Of a stretch of DNA of 64,000 nucleotides, positions 12,877-25,960 are shown piece by piece (position 1 is the stretch's first letter; each line of letters opens with the position of its first letter). The notes beneath the pieces are model-generated. The model had not been told where the DNA came from. It did not search any database and was given only the letters and a program-made list of their open reading frames with translations. The DNA lies in NCBI RefSeq assembly GCF_020382885.2, contig NC_058506.1, forward strand, positions 2,976,001 to 3,040,000, written 5' to 3'. The position numbers were made by a program, and so were the translations under genes. The stretch is from Scatophagus argus. Lineage: Eukaryota > Chordata > Actinopteri > Scatophagidae.

Positions 12877-14788
12877 CTTCAGATACTTAATTACACATGG
12901 CATCCTAGAGTGTGAAGTCAAACTGTTTGGATGCTGTGAAGTGATTCTATGAGTACTAACATATGATAAAACTTAGTTCTGTTTGGCATTTCAATGAGAG
13001 AGCACTTTTTAAATGAGGTCAACAGGGGGCACGACAAATGACTAGAAAAGATGATATGACTGCTTCAGGGCCAAGTATCCATCAAAACATGGAAGTTGGT
13101 TATGAATCAAAGTAGTTCTTCAACATCAGTGTAGAACTTGACATAACCTTCATGTCAGAATGACTAATGACACCATGTATGTTTAAATGTCAACACGAAC
13201 TGAAATCTGGGCCAAAATTGATGCCATTGCAAGAAAACAACCTTTGAATATGGCTTTGCCATACAGGCCTGAACGCAAACGTGGCAACTAAATATGCTTC
13301 TTTCATGTTTCTTATCATAGCCAATTAGGTGATCGGTGGGATACAACTCAGATCCACTTGGTAAAGTCTTGTGATACATATTTAACTCCAGAAATAATGT
13401 AGATACAGGAATAACTACACTAAAATTGGTTTTCATCTCCAGACATATATTATAGAATACTTTCCTACACTAATTATTTGTTAACTTTTCTATTATTATT
13501 CTTATTTTAGGGGGCATGTATGCCTTTAACTGAGAGGACAGTCAGAGAAAGTGACAGATAATGTGGGGCTAGAGAGAGAAGACATGCAGCAAAGGACCGC
13601 AGGATGGACGCAAACCCACGTCACTACCATCAAGGGGTTTCAACCTTCTGTACGTGGGGTAAGCTCACAACAGCTTTATCTTAAATCATGCCAGTTTGTT
13701 ATTCTGCAAACTACAAACCAAAACCCACAGATAGTAAAGAGGTTTTAGCACACGTGTATCCTAATGTAAGTGTCAAGAATATACAATTTCTCTATTTAAG
13801 GTATATATACTCTAAGGCTATTGCAGGTAATTTAGTTAATTAATTCACACATTTTGCAGAAAAGTTAGTCATGTATCTGCTATCTTAAAAATAGTTGCCA
13901 CACAAGTAGAGGAGACGAACTGTCATATTTACTGTATTTCTCTAGTAAGTCTTGTTGTACAACAAATATGTGTTTGAGATTTGTATTTTCTGTTCTTTGG
14001 TAGAAAAATAGTGAATTGTTCTTCGAGCGTGTAGATACAGATGCATTTTTGAAAGTCATACAGACCTGGGTGTCCTTTAAATTTGAAAATATCTGCATTT
14101 ACATATGCTTTTTTTTGTTTGTTTGTTTGTTTGTTTTTTTAAGAAAAAAAAAGTACCATACCATTTTAAGATTACATTCTGCTATGTATTTAAAGTCTGA
14201 CATTTCTATTGAAAACCAGGCTAAAAATATACTTATATACAGAATACTCTAAGTAAAATGAACAGCCTGATACCAGCATGTCATATGAGGTGCAAAACAT
14301 TCAAAATTTTAGACCCGCTTGAGTAAAAATAGAAAGGTATTAACATGCCAAAAAGAAAACAATAGACAATAATGTCTGTTAATCTGTAATAATACATTTA
14401 TGTACATGTCAATTCAATGCTACATCTGGCAAAGGTGGAGCGAAATTCAACTAACGTAACGTAACCTAACGTAGCTTACTGTTACATCATAACTTCTTGT
14501 TTATTTACATTATGTAAACTGAATCTGAAAAGCAACAATAAAGCTCATATATATATATAATATCCTTTCTTGTTCTGTTTCGTATACTGCCGAATAAATG
14601 TGAACCAAATAATACTGCGACAGTTACATAAGATAAAACATAAAATGGTTACATAATGATAGGTCCTGCTATGATAACGTTACCGTGTTGTCACATTGTA
14701 TTGATGACCAAAGTTACAGTTGCGGAAATCAAGTTGCAATGTTTACAAATGTTGGCAGTTGCATTATGGGAGACAGATGATTGACACG

Positions 14789-14910
14789 GCCGCCATTTTG
14801 CTCCAGCTCTCCCTGCTTCCATTGTGTGAGAGATAGTAAATATCTGACAGTGCCAGACAACCACAACACACTTGTATCCGTGCGAAGAAAAAGCGTAAAA
14901 TTCACCCTCG
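14789..14910 (+). promoter_or_regulatory. h3-3: Proximal promoter and non-coding exon 1 of the H3.3 gene
   Basis: A YY1-type element GCCGCCATTTTG spans 14789-14800 in TATA-less sequence. About 110 bases later CCCTCG is followed by a strong splice donor GTAAGT at 14911. The matching acceptor is TTGCCTTCAG ending at 16125, which leads into GTGACACTTCGTCGTAATGG with the H3.3 start codon. This gives the typical H3.3 gene layout of an untranslated first exon followed by three coding exons. The transcription start is not determined. Confidence 0.65.
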
Positions 14911-15384
14911 GTAAGTTAAATTTTTGCCATACTTTTTAAAATACATAATACTAAACACTGTTTTGTGTAGAAAATGAGACAAATAAAGTTGTTTTTGTGC
15001 TGAAATAGCACGTTATTTCGACGCTGTGGACAGGAGAAAAAGCAACTGCCCCGATGCCCAGGCAGAGAGAAAAACGGCTCAGTACTTCCACTGCCGAAAT
15101 ATCTGCTCCACTTTCATGGGCGATTTCTACTCCGCTGTTTCGCGTTAATGTACCACCACTTTACACTCTCTGGCGCTTATTTGATAGCTACACTTGTCTC
15201 CTGTGTTTTGTCGCTAACGTTGTATGCTCGCGTTGTTTTGTTATAGAGTAAAAATGTCAAAGTTTACTCGCTTTGCTCGGTGCTTGTATATTGGTAGGTT
15301 CATTTGGGTCTGCGGCCATAATCTTGCGGTATGAGGCGGGGTTAAGACTGCTCGTCCCGCCCCCAAACCCTGCAGAATAATACA

Positions 15385-15494
15385 CCATTGGTCTTAAAAT
15401 GCGACACGGACACGGCTGATTGGTGTGTTTCAGAACGAAAACCTGTTTAGCAGTGTGATTGGTCTGGTCGGGAGAACACAATGTCTGGATTGGC
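15385..15494. promoter_or_regulatory. h3-3: Four inverted CCAAT boxes in H3.3 intron 1
   Basis: ATTGG (CCAAT on the other strand) occurs at 15387-15391, 15419-15423, 15458-15462 and 15489-15493, spaced 32, 39 and 31 bases. A GC-rich stretch with GGCGGGG and CCCGCCCCC lies just upstream (about 15332-15365). This is the arrangement seen in NF-Y-driven promoters. Activity is inferred. Confidence 0.5.
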
Positions 15495-16129
15495 TCGGCA
15501 TGGTATGTCTGTGCAGCAGCCAAACCGGGGGAAAAGTTTTCCCAGGCGGCCCGATAAGGACTGAACGTCGAAGAGTTTCAGCTAGATGCTTCAACATGAC
15601 AAGACATTTGTTAACGAAAACCCAAAATTCAGATCAGAATTTCCTGTCTCTCGTGCATGTATTTTGAAGCAAATAGGCTAGTGATTAATAAACAGCAAGC
15701 TAAATGATCTAAATGCTACATTCAAGATAAGAATCAACAAAACACATGTAGCTGACACTCAGTGTTAACTATTTAGGTGACATCATTCTATTTCAGGTAT
15801 TAAGTTATATTTTTACATTTTTCTCCAATAACCTTGCTGTTTTTGTCAGTTGTCAGGCTTAGACTAAAAATGATGCACGATGTTATTATTTTGTAATGAA
15901 TTTTGACTGATAGGTCACCAGATTGTTAGCTTAAAAGGAACGTGTTCAGAGAGCTCATGACGACTTTGATAAATAAAGGCCACGATGGATTAGAAGTGTA
16001 TGAATAAAGTTATCAGGGTATGGTATAATACAGTTGTTAATAGCACGTGTAGAATGTGTAAAAAAGTATGAAGTGTAGAATGAATAATGCAAACTGCGCT
16101 GTCATATTTTTGATATTGCCTTCAGGTGA

Positions 16130-17203
<1,074 letters not shown>

Positions 17204-18540
17204 ATGGCCTAATGTTTCACCTCTGTCCTGTTTTTCTTTACCTGTCCCTGCCTTTACTCCCTGAATCTCCCCCACCCATCCCTGCCACCCTTTCTCTCCA
17301 GCCTGCCCAGCTTCTCAGTAGACTTTAGAGTAATCCTGATTATGAAGAGATAGAAATATGTCTGGTCTCTCATAGATTTTTTTGTCTTCACCAAATGTTT
17401 TTAGGGTACCTTTTTTGTGCATGTAATAGGTTTGACAGATCAGATGTGCACATGCATTCATACTCAATCAAGCGTCACTTGATTTGGTTTTGCCTCAAAG
17501 CATGAAGCCCAACCTTGAGTTCACCTGGATTCTTCCAGGGACGGGAGGCCAGTGGGTGTGGTTTGTGTGGCAGAGCTGAAGCACGGGGATGTGGCCGAGG
17601 GACTAGTCTGCTTAAGGGGAGCTGCAACTTCCACAGCAGGGTGCTATTAAAACTAGTCCTGAGGCCTCTGCCCTGTTTGAACACCCTCCTTCCCTCCTGC
17701 CCAGTCTGTCCCTCGACACCCCAACTCCCCCACCCCCCGCCCCTCTCTGCAGCTGCTGCAGCTGCGACCAGACAGCTCACTGTACCTTGTCAAACCACCG
17801 CCTTCACCTCTGTAACCTGCACTGGGAAGGGGGTGGCGGTCTATTGGGTTTTTTTGTGTGGATGTGTAAGCTCTGACCTGTCAAACCACTTGTACTCAAC
17901 AAACAAGAATCTTTTGGTTACTTAAGAATATTGATTATCGTTGTGGATATGATGTTTATTATTTTTTTTAAGCATATAATTCATCAACAAACATTTCTTC
18001 TATCTACCGCTTCCAAAATCATCACATTAAGAGGGGAAAAAAAACGTATGGTTATCAGTTATCAACATGGTTATCAGTTTTGGTTACAGTGATCTGATTT
18101 GCTATAGAAAATCAGGAAGGGCTTCTCTGTTCTCCAAGGCAACTTCTATTCTAATGGCAGCCACATGGGGGCAATGGTTCACCATCTCCTCGTCTACTCA
18201 ATTGTTCACTGTAGATCAATCATCAAACACAATGCTTTTGTCTCCATCTTTATCTCCACAGATAGGCTTTAGACTTGTCACAGCAGTATGAATTGAAATG
18301 ATAGTAAAAGTTACACTCTGCATGTTAAGGGTCTGTGTGTCTCTTGCACTCTCTCTCGCTCTCAACATATAATCTGTCCCTTTCTCAAAATTTGTGATAC
18401 ACAATATAACCTCATATTTGTTTTCTTTTATATTTTTCTTATTCCTCAAGATTTTCAAACGTATAAATAAGCTGATCTTTGTATTTTCCAAATTTCTCAT
18501 ATTATGGTGGTAATAAATAGGTGTTAAAACAATCTGATTA
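17204..18540 (+). other. h3-3: Probable 3' UTR of the H3.3 gene
   Basis: Non-coding sequence follows the TAG. It is CT-rich at first and holds no histone stem-loop. A poly(A) signal AATAAA lies at 18512-18517, with ATTAAA near 17645. The long UTR is in keeping with H3.3 genes; the exact end is inferred. Confidence 0.45.
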
Positions 18541-18800
18541 TTGTTGATGTGACTTATTTGGCTTACAGTGTTTCACTGAGGCACTGAAGGGGTGGATATG
18601 AGTAACTAATGAAAGTAAGTCAAGTTTAATTTATATAGTAGCATAAAAGTAATGGCATTTATTACAAGAAACATGGCTCTAGTACATCCCTCTACCAGAA
18701 CCTGACCCAGTTTAAAGACTGTCCATGCTTCCACTCTTCCTACTTGACTTTTGAGTTCTCAGTACTTTTGATCAACTTTGGCTTTGTTAATGATACTTTC

Positions 18801-19091
18801 ACAGTACCTGGCTATATGGCCATCTTCACCACAACTAAAGTAAAACCAGGCCTAGGCTGAGGCCTGAGTGTATGGTATCGGACATCACTTGGTGAGCAGG
18901 AGCTTCCACCACTGGTGATGGTGTGTCTTGTACTGACTGAGTAGTTTAAGCCTCTTCCTGTCTCTTTTGGATTTCTTATCGGCAAGTTGCATTTGTAACG
19001 CAGCAACTTGTTTCCTCAAACTCTCAGTCTCTGAGATGTAAGCCTGTAAAACACAAGCATAAGAATCAGGACAGGTGGGGACATCAGCCAC
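18801..19091 (-). pseudogene. Decayed gag-like remnant with CCHC zinc knuckle
   Basis: On the minus strand, 19044 down to 18885 reads a basic, heptad-like coiled-coil segment (SETESLRKQVAALQMQL, then KKSKRDRKRLKLL). After two in-frame stops the same frame reads CGEDGHIARYC (18833-18801), which has the C-x4-H-x4-C spacing of a gag zinc knuckle; the expected first cysteine three residues earlier is a tyrosine-containing FYFS instead. A coiled coil followed by a knuckle is the layout of Ty3/gypsy-type or PNMA-like gag proteins. With stops and a lost Cys it is not functional. No LTRs or pol were recognised nearby. Confidence 0.55.
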
Positions 19092-19288
19092 AGTGTGAGC
19101 ACGTATTTCAGGTTTGGTTTTGGAAGTGGTGCTGCATCCTGTCCATTTTGGGTGCCTTCCTATCTTCTGATGTGAAGCAATGGTTTGGCAAAGTCAAGGG
19201 AGGTTTCAGGTTTGATTTCCAACTGCAAGAGGAGACTGATCCCAACAATCATGCTTAAACTGTCTCCGACGGTGATGGCCAGCACATA

Positions 19289-19291
<3 letters not shown>

Positions 19292-19335
<44 letters not shown>
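19292..19335. repeat. (AT)n microsatellite
   Basis: About 22 AT units, directly next to the 3' end of the minus-strand LINE fragment at 19365-19787. Confidence 0.95.
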
Positions 19336-19339
<4 letters not shown>

Positions 19340-19364
19340 TTCCAGGGAAATGTATGTCCTTGTG

Positions 19365-19787
19365 TCAATTAGAGTTCAGTAGTTTGATGGCGACAGGCAG
19401 GAATGATTTCCTGTGTCGCTCTGTGGTGCATTGTGGGAGTAAGAGTCTCTTAGTGAACGAGCTCCTGTAGCTGATCAGCACTTTGTGGAGAGGGTGAGAG
19501 GGAAAGTCCAGTATAGTCCTTATTTTGGACAACATCCTCCTCTCAGACACCACTGTCAGAGAGTCCAGTTCCTCTCCCACAACATGGCTGGCCTTCTTGA
19601 TGATTCTATTGAGTCTGTTAGTGTCCCTCACCCTCAGGCAGCTGCCCCAGCAGGCAACAGCATATGTGATGGCACTGGACACCACAGACTCATAGAACAT
19701 CCTCAGCATCGTCCTGTAGATGTTGAAGGACCTCAGTCGCCTCAGAAAATAGGGGCGGCTCTGGCCCTTTCTGTACAGTGTCCACAT
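19365..19787 (-). mobile_element. LINE (non-LTR) reverse-transcriptase C-terminal fragment
   Basis: An uninterrupted minus-strand frame of 140 codons carries motifs typical of fish LINE C-termini: LYRKGQSRPYFLRRLRSFN, FYESVVSSAITYAVACWGS, NRLNRIIKKASHVVG and HPLHKVLI, ending with RKSFLPVAIKLLN. This is the region after the polymerase domain, so the copy is 5'-truncated, as usual for LINEs. It belongs to the L2/CR1/Rex1-like group; the exact clade was not determined. Confidence 0.8.
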
Positions 19788-19799
19788 TCAGTCCAGTTT

Positions 19800-22700
19800 G
19801 TGATCCAAAAGTGCTGAATTTCAAAATAAAAGTACTACCTACCTTCTAGTGTAACTGCAACAGCTTAGTCCAGAACAATGTTATGTGGGTTACACCATGA
19901 AAATTAGAGCGCAGTGCAAGAATAAACAGACCCAAGTTCAATTTAATGAACTGCAATGGTAAAGAGCGAATGTTTTAAGGCCTGATTTCAAAGAACTTTA
20001 AATTTTTTCAGACATGTGGAGCTAAAAACTAAATGCTGCTTCTCTGTGTTCAGTTTTGACTATGAGGACAGTAAGCAGACCTGTCGAATCCCATGTGAGA
20101 GGTCTGGATGCTTCATAACAGCAGCAGATCAGAGATGTGTTTTGACTCAAAACCATTCAGTGTTTTATAAACCAACAGTAGTATTTTCAAGTCAAGCCTG
20201 CAGCTTTCTGAATCACCTGCCTGATTGACTCTTTAGAGAGAGACCTGTGAAGACGTGATGTCAAAATATCGAGATAATTTTGGCACATCCAGTCCAATTT
20301 GTTCAATGCACTTTTTCAATGCTTGCATGGCACTGCGCAGTCACTTGATAATGCTGACATGTCAATCTGTGTATCATGTGCTGTGTGTGTGCTGTAATTG
20401 TGTAGGCATATAGATAGTGGAGGAGACCTGACAGCAGGAAATCTATTTATACTATGTCCTTTTTTCCTCTGTTTTCTAATTTCAGGAAAGGATTACGTTA
20501 TCGTTGATCAACACAAACAAGTCCTTGTCCTCCAAATACCATACGTAGCACTGACGCTGTCAATGAAATGGTTAAAATTAGCTTCACCAAGCCAATAGCC
20601 AACATTCAAAGCTGCCAATCTGCTATTTCTTCCATAGCAATCAGCTGTAAAATACGCCATTTATAGGCCATTTTTCTTGCTCAGTAATTTATTTCTTTCA
20701 TGCTTTCAGTAAAGTAATTTATATTATTTTGTCAATGTATCTGCAGTCTAGTCTTTTTTTATTGTGCTACAGGCACTTTTAGTTGAGTTAATGATCTGAA
20801 TACTTATTCCACCTCTGACTGCGACAAATCAGAATGATTAAAGATTGAAAGTTAAGCCATTTTGTCCCAGAGGACCATTTGTGGTGTTCAGGTGTTGCCT
20901 CATGGGTCAGTTCTGCTTGGTTATTAAGTTAATTTGCTATTATGCTGGTCTTCCAAGTGAAATTTCTCATAACTCTGTGTATATTTCAATCTATTTATAT
21001 ATCACTTCTTCTATAGGTGGAGAGGTGACCTATATGTACCTGCTATATTTCATTTGAGTAAATAGGGCAAATGCAAAGCATCTTCTCCCCATTTCCACAG
21101 CCCCTCACTGTGACCTGTGATTCTGGATTTCTGCTGGTATGTTTGACCTGCAACAATCACTTTGAACCAGTGTTTAGACTGTTTTCAACACAAGGTTTCC
21201 TCCTCAGACCGCGTGCCATGTTTTTGTTTTCCGGCGTTCACCTTCCTCAAGGTCTGCTTGGTGTCATCCATCCCCCATCACATCTGCTCCTCCCTGGGAT
21301 TACAGCACAAATGTCTGTCTGAAACTCTCAGTGCTGAGGGGGAAGATTACAAGTGCACTGCACCCTCCGAGCGAGGTTATCCAATCAGGGTGCACAGACA
21401 CAGGGATTAACCAATCACAATGGAGAGAGGGAGGGCAGAGGGATTAAACTGAGCACAGAGTAGGATTAGGTCAGTGTTGAGTGCTGAAAAATGCTTTGAA
21501 ATATCTCTCAGGACCTGTTCACTTCTACAGTGCAGTAGATCTGAATTTATAACGAAAATGTTGTGGCATTTTACATAGAAGAGAAGAACAGATATGCTTT
21601 ACATAGCAACAGAAGGAGAATTTGTTTTTATTATTTGTGTCAGTTATATAAGAAGTCTCTGAGGAGTTATACTTTATCAGGCCTTTTAGACTGATATTTA
21701 TTTATTTATTTATCTTGTCACTTGCTCACATTTAATCTAAACATTTTAAAATCTGAAATTGGAATTATTAATGATTTTATGGTAACAGCTCTGAAACGAC
21801 AACTCAATTTTGCTTTAAAAAGACAGCAAAATATGTCGGGGAAATCAATTTGAGAATTTTCTAAAAGACAGCATCCGTTAAGTAACAGAGAATAAGGCCA
21901 GTCTTATTGTCAACACACACACACAACACACACATTAATGAAATATTTTCACATTTCATGTCATAGTTACATTTGCGTGGCAGTAATCAGGTCATGTAAG
22001 GATTACCAAGTTGTCAGAGGAGTTGGGGAGATTGGTGGAGTGGTGGGGGTGGGCCGAAAGAAGGGGAACCACTGAGCTAATATCCCAGAGCTGGAGCAAT
22101 TAATAAAAGCAACTGTGGCACAGAGGATTTAATAAACTGCATTGTTGTCAATGATTCAGATGCATGTGAAGTGAAGAGGCAAACAGCCTGAGAGACAAAG
22201 GTGTTGGAGGTAGAGAAAAGAGATACTGCAGAGTCAGAGAGAGGATGAGAAAAGTTCAGCAAAGACAGAAAAAAGCTGAGAAAGAAAGAGAGGAAGACAG
22301 GGTTGAGATGGGTGAGAGACAGAGGGGGATAGGGCAATAATCCTAACTAATTCACTTAGGGCAGTGCTGAAGGGAGGCTAAGAGGATTGGGACACTCCCA
22401 GATAAGCTAAAATAACCAAGATGGACCAGTGAGAGCCATGCAGGCCATATGACAAAAATGACAGGTCCAGACCTGACATGCTGTGTCCAGTCCTCAGTAT
22501 AACTGTGGATCAGTTTCAAACTCTGACTGTATCAGAATCAGCCCAGTTCCCAACTAGCTACAAACCTGCAAACACAGAATCATTTTCAAAGCACAGAATC
22601 TCAATGATCATCGGCGCAGACGTGTAAAGAATAAATCACTTTAATGTGTCACACAACTAAAACATCTAATTTTTCCATCAAACAGATTGGATGATAACAC

Positions 22701-23304
22701 TAAAGGCTAACACTGTAATACACAACACAAAAGCTCAAAAATATCTAAATGCAACCAAATTCAATATTTAAATGTAGCATGAAATAACGAATAAATAAAT
22801 AGCTTAAATTAAACCCTAATTAAACCCTGAAGGAGGAAGTGACCTACAGGACTTCAGAGCTTCTTCCTGTCAAAGTAGCTCACCCTTCACTCTATGACAA
22901 TGCAAGTTCAAAACAAAACAAAATACGTGTAGCATGTATGTCAGTCACATAAAAAGAAGAGATGGCTTAGTGTGTTTCTACGCACGACTCCAGTATGTTC
23001 CTATGAATGCTTTAAAGGCTTTTGTTCTCTTATTTAACGTACGGTGGAGCATGAAGGAGACAACAGATATGATTCACAGTCAGGCAGCATTGATGACAGT
23101 CACCAGTCCCTTCATCTCCAAAGTCAGTAAAATACAATGCGTCTCTACAGAGGTCATCTTTACAAAATGAAACAAAATCTTACAAACAAGAAACTGAAAA
23201 TCAAAGATAACAAGTCCCCTGGCTGAACTGCTTCACACTATCTTGCATGGGACTCACTGACACACGTGTCATACTGACGCACATGAACACCATCCTTCCA
23301 CTTT
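19800..23304. other. Intergenic stretch between H3.3 and crx, probably including crx 3' UTR
   Basis: No coding sequence was recognised. The part nearest 23304 should be the crx 3' UTR (minus strand); minus-strand AATAAA (TTTATT on +) occurs near 21700. The stretch 21297-22343 is enriched in GGATTA sites (see separate entry). Confidence 0.5.
21297..21468. promoter_or_regulatory. Candidate Crx/Otx-responsive element: four GGATTA sites
   Basis: GGATTA, the site for K50 homeodomains such as Crx and Otx2, is at 21297-21302, 21404-21409, 21441-21446 and 21463-21468, all on the same strand. Two CCAAT boxes (21381, 21411) are interleaved. Further sites follow at 22000-22005 and 22338-22343 (TAATCC). 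The cluster lies about 1.8-2.0 kb past the crx stop codon. Function is inferred from motif density only. Confidence 0.4.
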
Positions 23305-25545
23305 TTAGAGGACCTGGAACTTCCAGGAGTTTTGGTCCTTGTGGTCCAGGCAGTCCATTGTGGTGAAACCCAATTTCCAGGCCTGCTGGTCCTTGTAATC
23401 CAGGCAGTCAACAGAGGTGAAGCCCAGAGAGGAGGCAGTGCTGTAGCCCTGTGAGGACAGCGAGGCCGGGGACTGGCTTAGGGAGCCCCCCATCGAGGGC
23501 ACAGTGATGGGGCTGAGGGCGCCGACAGTGCCTGACAGCTGCGAGTGCATGGGGGACAGGTAGGCACTGCAGTCCAGCCCAGTGAAGTAGGAAGTGGTGC
23601 TGGCATAGCCCTGGGTGTAGCTGGAAGGCTGGCCATAGCTCATAGGGTAAGGTGAGGGCCGCTGCATGCAAGGGGCCGACGAGGAGGCCAGAGGGTCAGG
23701 CAGGGGCGAGATGGCTGGGCTCCAGATAGACACAGCAGTGTTTCCAGTGCTGGAACTCAGGGCCAAGCTCGGGCCTGACTGGGCGGAGGAGGGGCTGTAG
23801 GAACCCGATGGGTTAGGAACAGGATCAGGGGCGCTGGGTTCCTGGACTGGGGAAGCCTTCTTTTTGGGAGGGCGGGGCTTGGACTGACCACTGCTCTGCT
23901 GCTGCTGCTGACGGCACTTGGCACGGCGGTTTTTAAACCAAACCTGGTGACAAGAAGAAAAAGATACACCATGTCAGTGCAGAAAATACCTGTAAGAAAT
24001 GGATATAGGTGTCATAAACTGTATATAATTAGAGGTGAGGGAAACAGAGGTGAAAAAGGACAGCTGTACCTGAAGTGTTACACCATCAGGAGATAAATAG
24101 AAATAAATATGCTGCTGTTCTTCTGTAGAAGAAGTTTGTGGTCTTTACAGTTTTTATATAACTAACTGAAAAACGCTGAACAGTACGGCCACCATCTTGG
24201 CTGTAGCCTATTTCTCCAGTACCTGAACACGTGACTCAGGCAGGTTGATCTTGAGGGCCACCTCCTCCCTCATGAAGATGTCTGGGTAGCGGGTCTTGGA
24301 GAACAGGGCCTCCAAGATATCCAGCTGTGTCCGCGTGAAGGTGGTGCGCTCTCTACGCTGTTTCCGGGGAGTGGCTGCAAACCGGAGGGACACAGAGGGG
24401 GGATTATTATACTGACAGTGACGACATGAGACATGGCACGAATTATAACTCAGACTCTTATTTTGAAGAGAACATGACAGTCATGTAAGAATTGTTTGGG
24501 AGTAGGTTTGCTCTCCAGCTATGTGTGAAGATGACATCAAATTAAGTATTAATGGAAATCTCAGTATACACTATATTACTTTTTATGATCTAAACCTTTT
24601 TTTTCATGAAGGCTGCCTGTAACTAGTTTCTACACAAAATTACTGCTCATTATGAAAAATTATTGTAATAATCACTGGTTCTTTGAAGAGTTTCCCTTTT
24701 TCCGGAGAAGGACACAGTTACAATTTATTCATTTAACTACAGTTTGTACAGTCAAAATCATTTCTGTCTGCCCTCCACTGTACACAGCCAAATGCCTATG
24801 GGTGTATTTGTTTCAGAACAAGTACAGTGAGCAGTTTTAGTCACGGTAATCGTGCATTTAGCACAGTAAGTGTCTGCATCTACTGTCAGACTATATTTAT
24901 CTGGGCGTCAACACCGTGGGAACATCTGAGGTTCTTTGAGCGAAAAAGTGAAAAACATAAACATAAAAACACCGATGCCACATTCTGTCTGAGTCCTGTC
25001 ACACGCTGAACTCAGGAATGAACAGATTATCTGAGCTTCAGTTTCAAAGAAAAGGGTTCCGTGTATTTACTCGGTGACAAATGCGCTGTTATATTATATC
25101 TACGACAGCAGAAAAATGTAGAAATTATAATAATAACTTTTATAGTCAGTCTCTCACAACTAAAGTTACCGTTAAATAATCAATTTTGTTTTGGCTCATA
25201 TCAAATCAGTGTAGAAATGATCATTTATAACACAACCCACCATCTAATCAGTATAATCCAAACGGGCTCTGATGAATCAAATGTTTTATTCTCTTGAGTG
25301 TATTTTCTTTAGTTGCAGCGTTGCGCCAAGCTTGCGCGTCTTTACGCAACATTGGCTGGAATATTCTTTGAATTACTAAACCAGCGGAAGACAAACACGT
25401 AAAAGTGAAATAGAAAACGATTGGAAAAATAGAACATTTTATACTTACATGGATAAGCGACCGTTGTGTGTAGCACATCCATTCCGGGGGCAGGCAAATT
25501 TAACCCGTTCATGGTGTAATGAGGTTGCTTTATGTAGGACATCAT
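23305..25545 (-). CDS. crx: Cone-rod homeobox protein (Crx), 3 coding exons
   Basis: Transcription factor that drives photoreceptor and pineal genes by binding TAATCC. Coding exons on the minus strand are 25545-25449, 24374-24223 and 23943-23305, giving 295 aa (human CRX is about 299). It starts [10 protein letters not shown], as in other fish Crx proteins. The homeodomain is residues 38-97 ([19 protein letters not shown] to [13 protein letters not shown]), with Lys at position 50 (residue 87) as in bicoid/Otx-class proteins. Its last intron splits Gln/Val of the third helix, the standard Otx-family position. After a short Gln run come a basic stretch, the SIWSPA (WSP) motif and a duplicated OTX tail ([11 protein letters not shown] then [15 protein letters not shown]). 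Neighbouring kptn and nova2 support Crx over Otx1/Otx2. Upstream non-coding exons were not identified. Confidence 0.95.
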
Positions 25546-25960
25546 CCTTACAGCAGGATTTTAAGTCCTGTCGCTGACTTGTATGTCGGACACGCAACAC
25601 AACAGCCGAGGGCCCGTCAGAGCTCAGCTGCGGCAACAAGTCGGTGCGTCGGATCCAACCCGCTGCGTAAAGAAGCGGGGCGCGCCGGAGTTCACCAGAG
25701 AAACCTCAAAGTGTGTTTTTTTTGTTTTTTTAGTATCGGCAGTTTAAGCTTTTACTGTGTGTCAGCTCAGCAGCAGTGCACAATGCAGCGCACGGAGCAT
25801 CCGAACTGCTTCTGAAAGTCGAATTTCACACAGTTAAGTCATCACACAGGTGAAGTGGCCCCCGGATGCCTCTGCGCCTTGGGGAGGTTATTCCACTGAG
25901 TTTCTTTACCGGCACACGCTGCTAATTAGAGGGAGCAAGTGGCTCCTGCAAACCCCTCCC
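25546..25960 (-). promoter_or_regulatory. crx: 5' UTR and probable promoter region of crx
   Basis: The sequence upstream of the minus-strand ATG is richer in GC than its surroundings and includes a homeodomain site TAATTA at 25923-25928. No clear TATA box was seen and the transcription start is not determined. Confidence 0.35.

Larger units (their letters stand above)
11001..14760. other. Intergenic stretch arhgap32 to H3.3
   Basis: No exon-like coding sequence was found. It contains a decayed L2-like LINE fragment (12022-12205), a hAT MITE (12566-12876), a short T/G-rich tract (14107-14140) and otherwise AT-rich unique-looking sequence. Confidence 0.6.

Noticed and set aside
17475..17925. 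Overlapping ORFs on both strands after the H3.3 stop
   Set aside because: They lie in the CT-rich H3.3 3' UTR, have no family resemblance and overlap each other in opposite directions.
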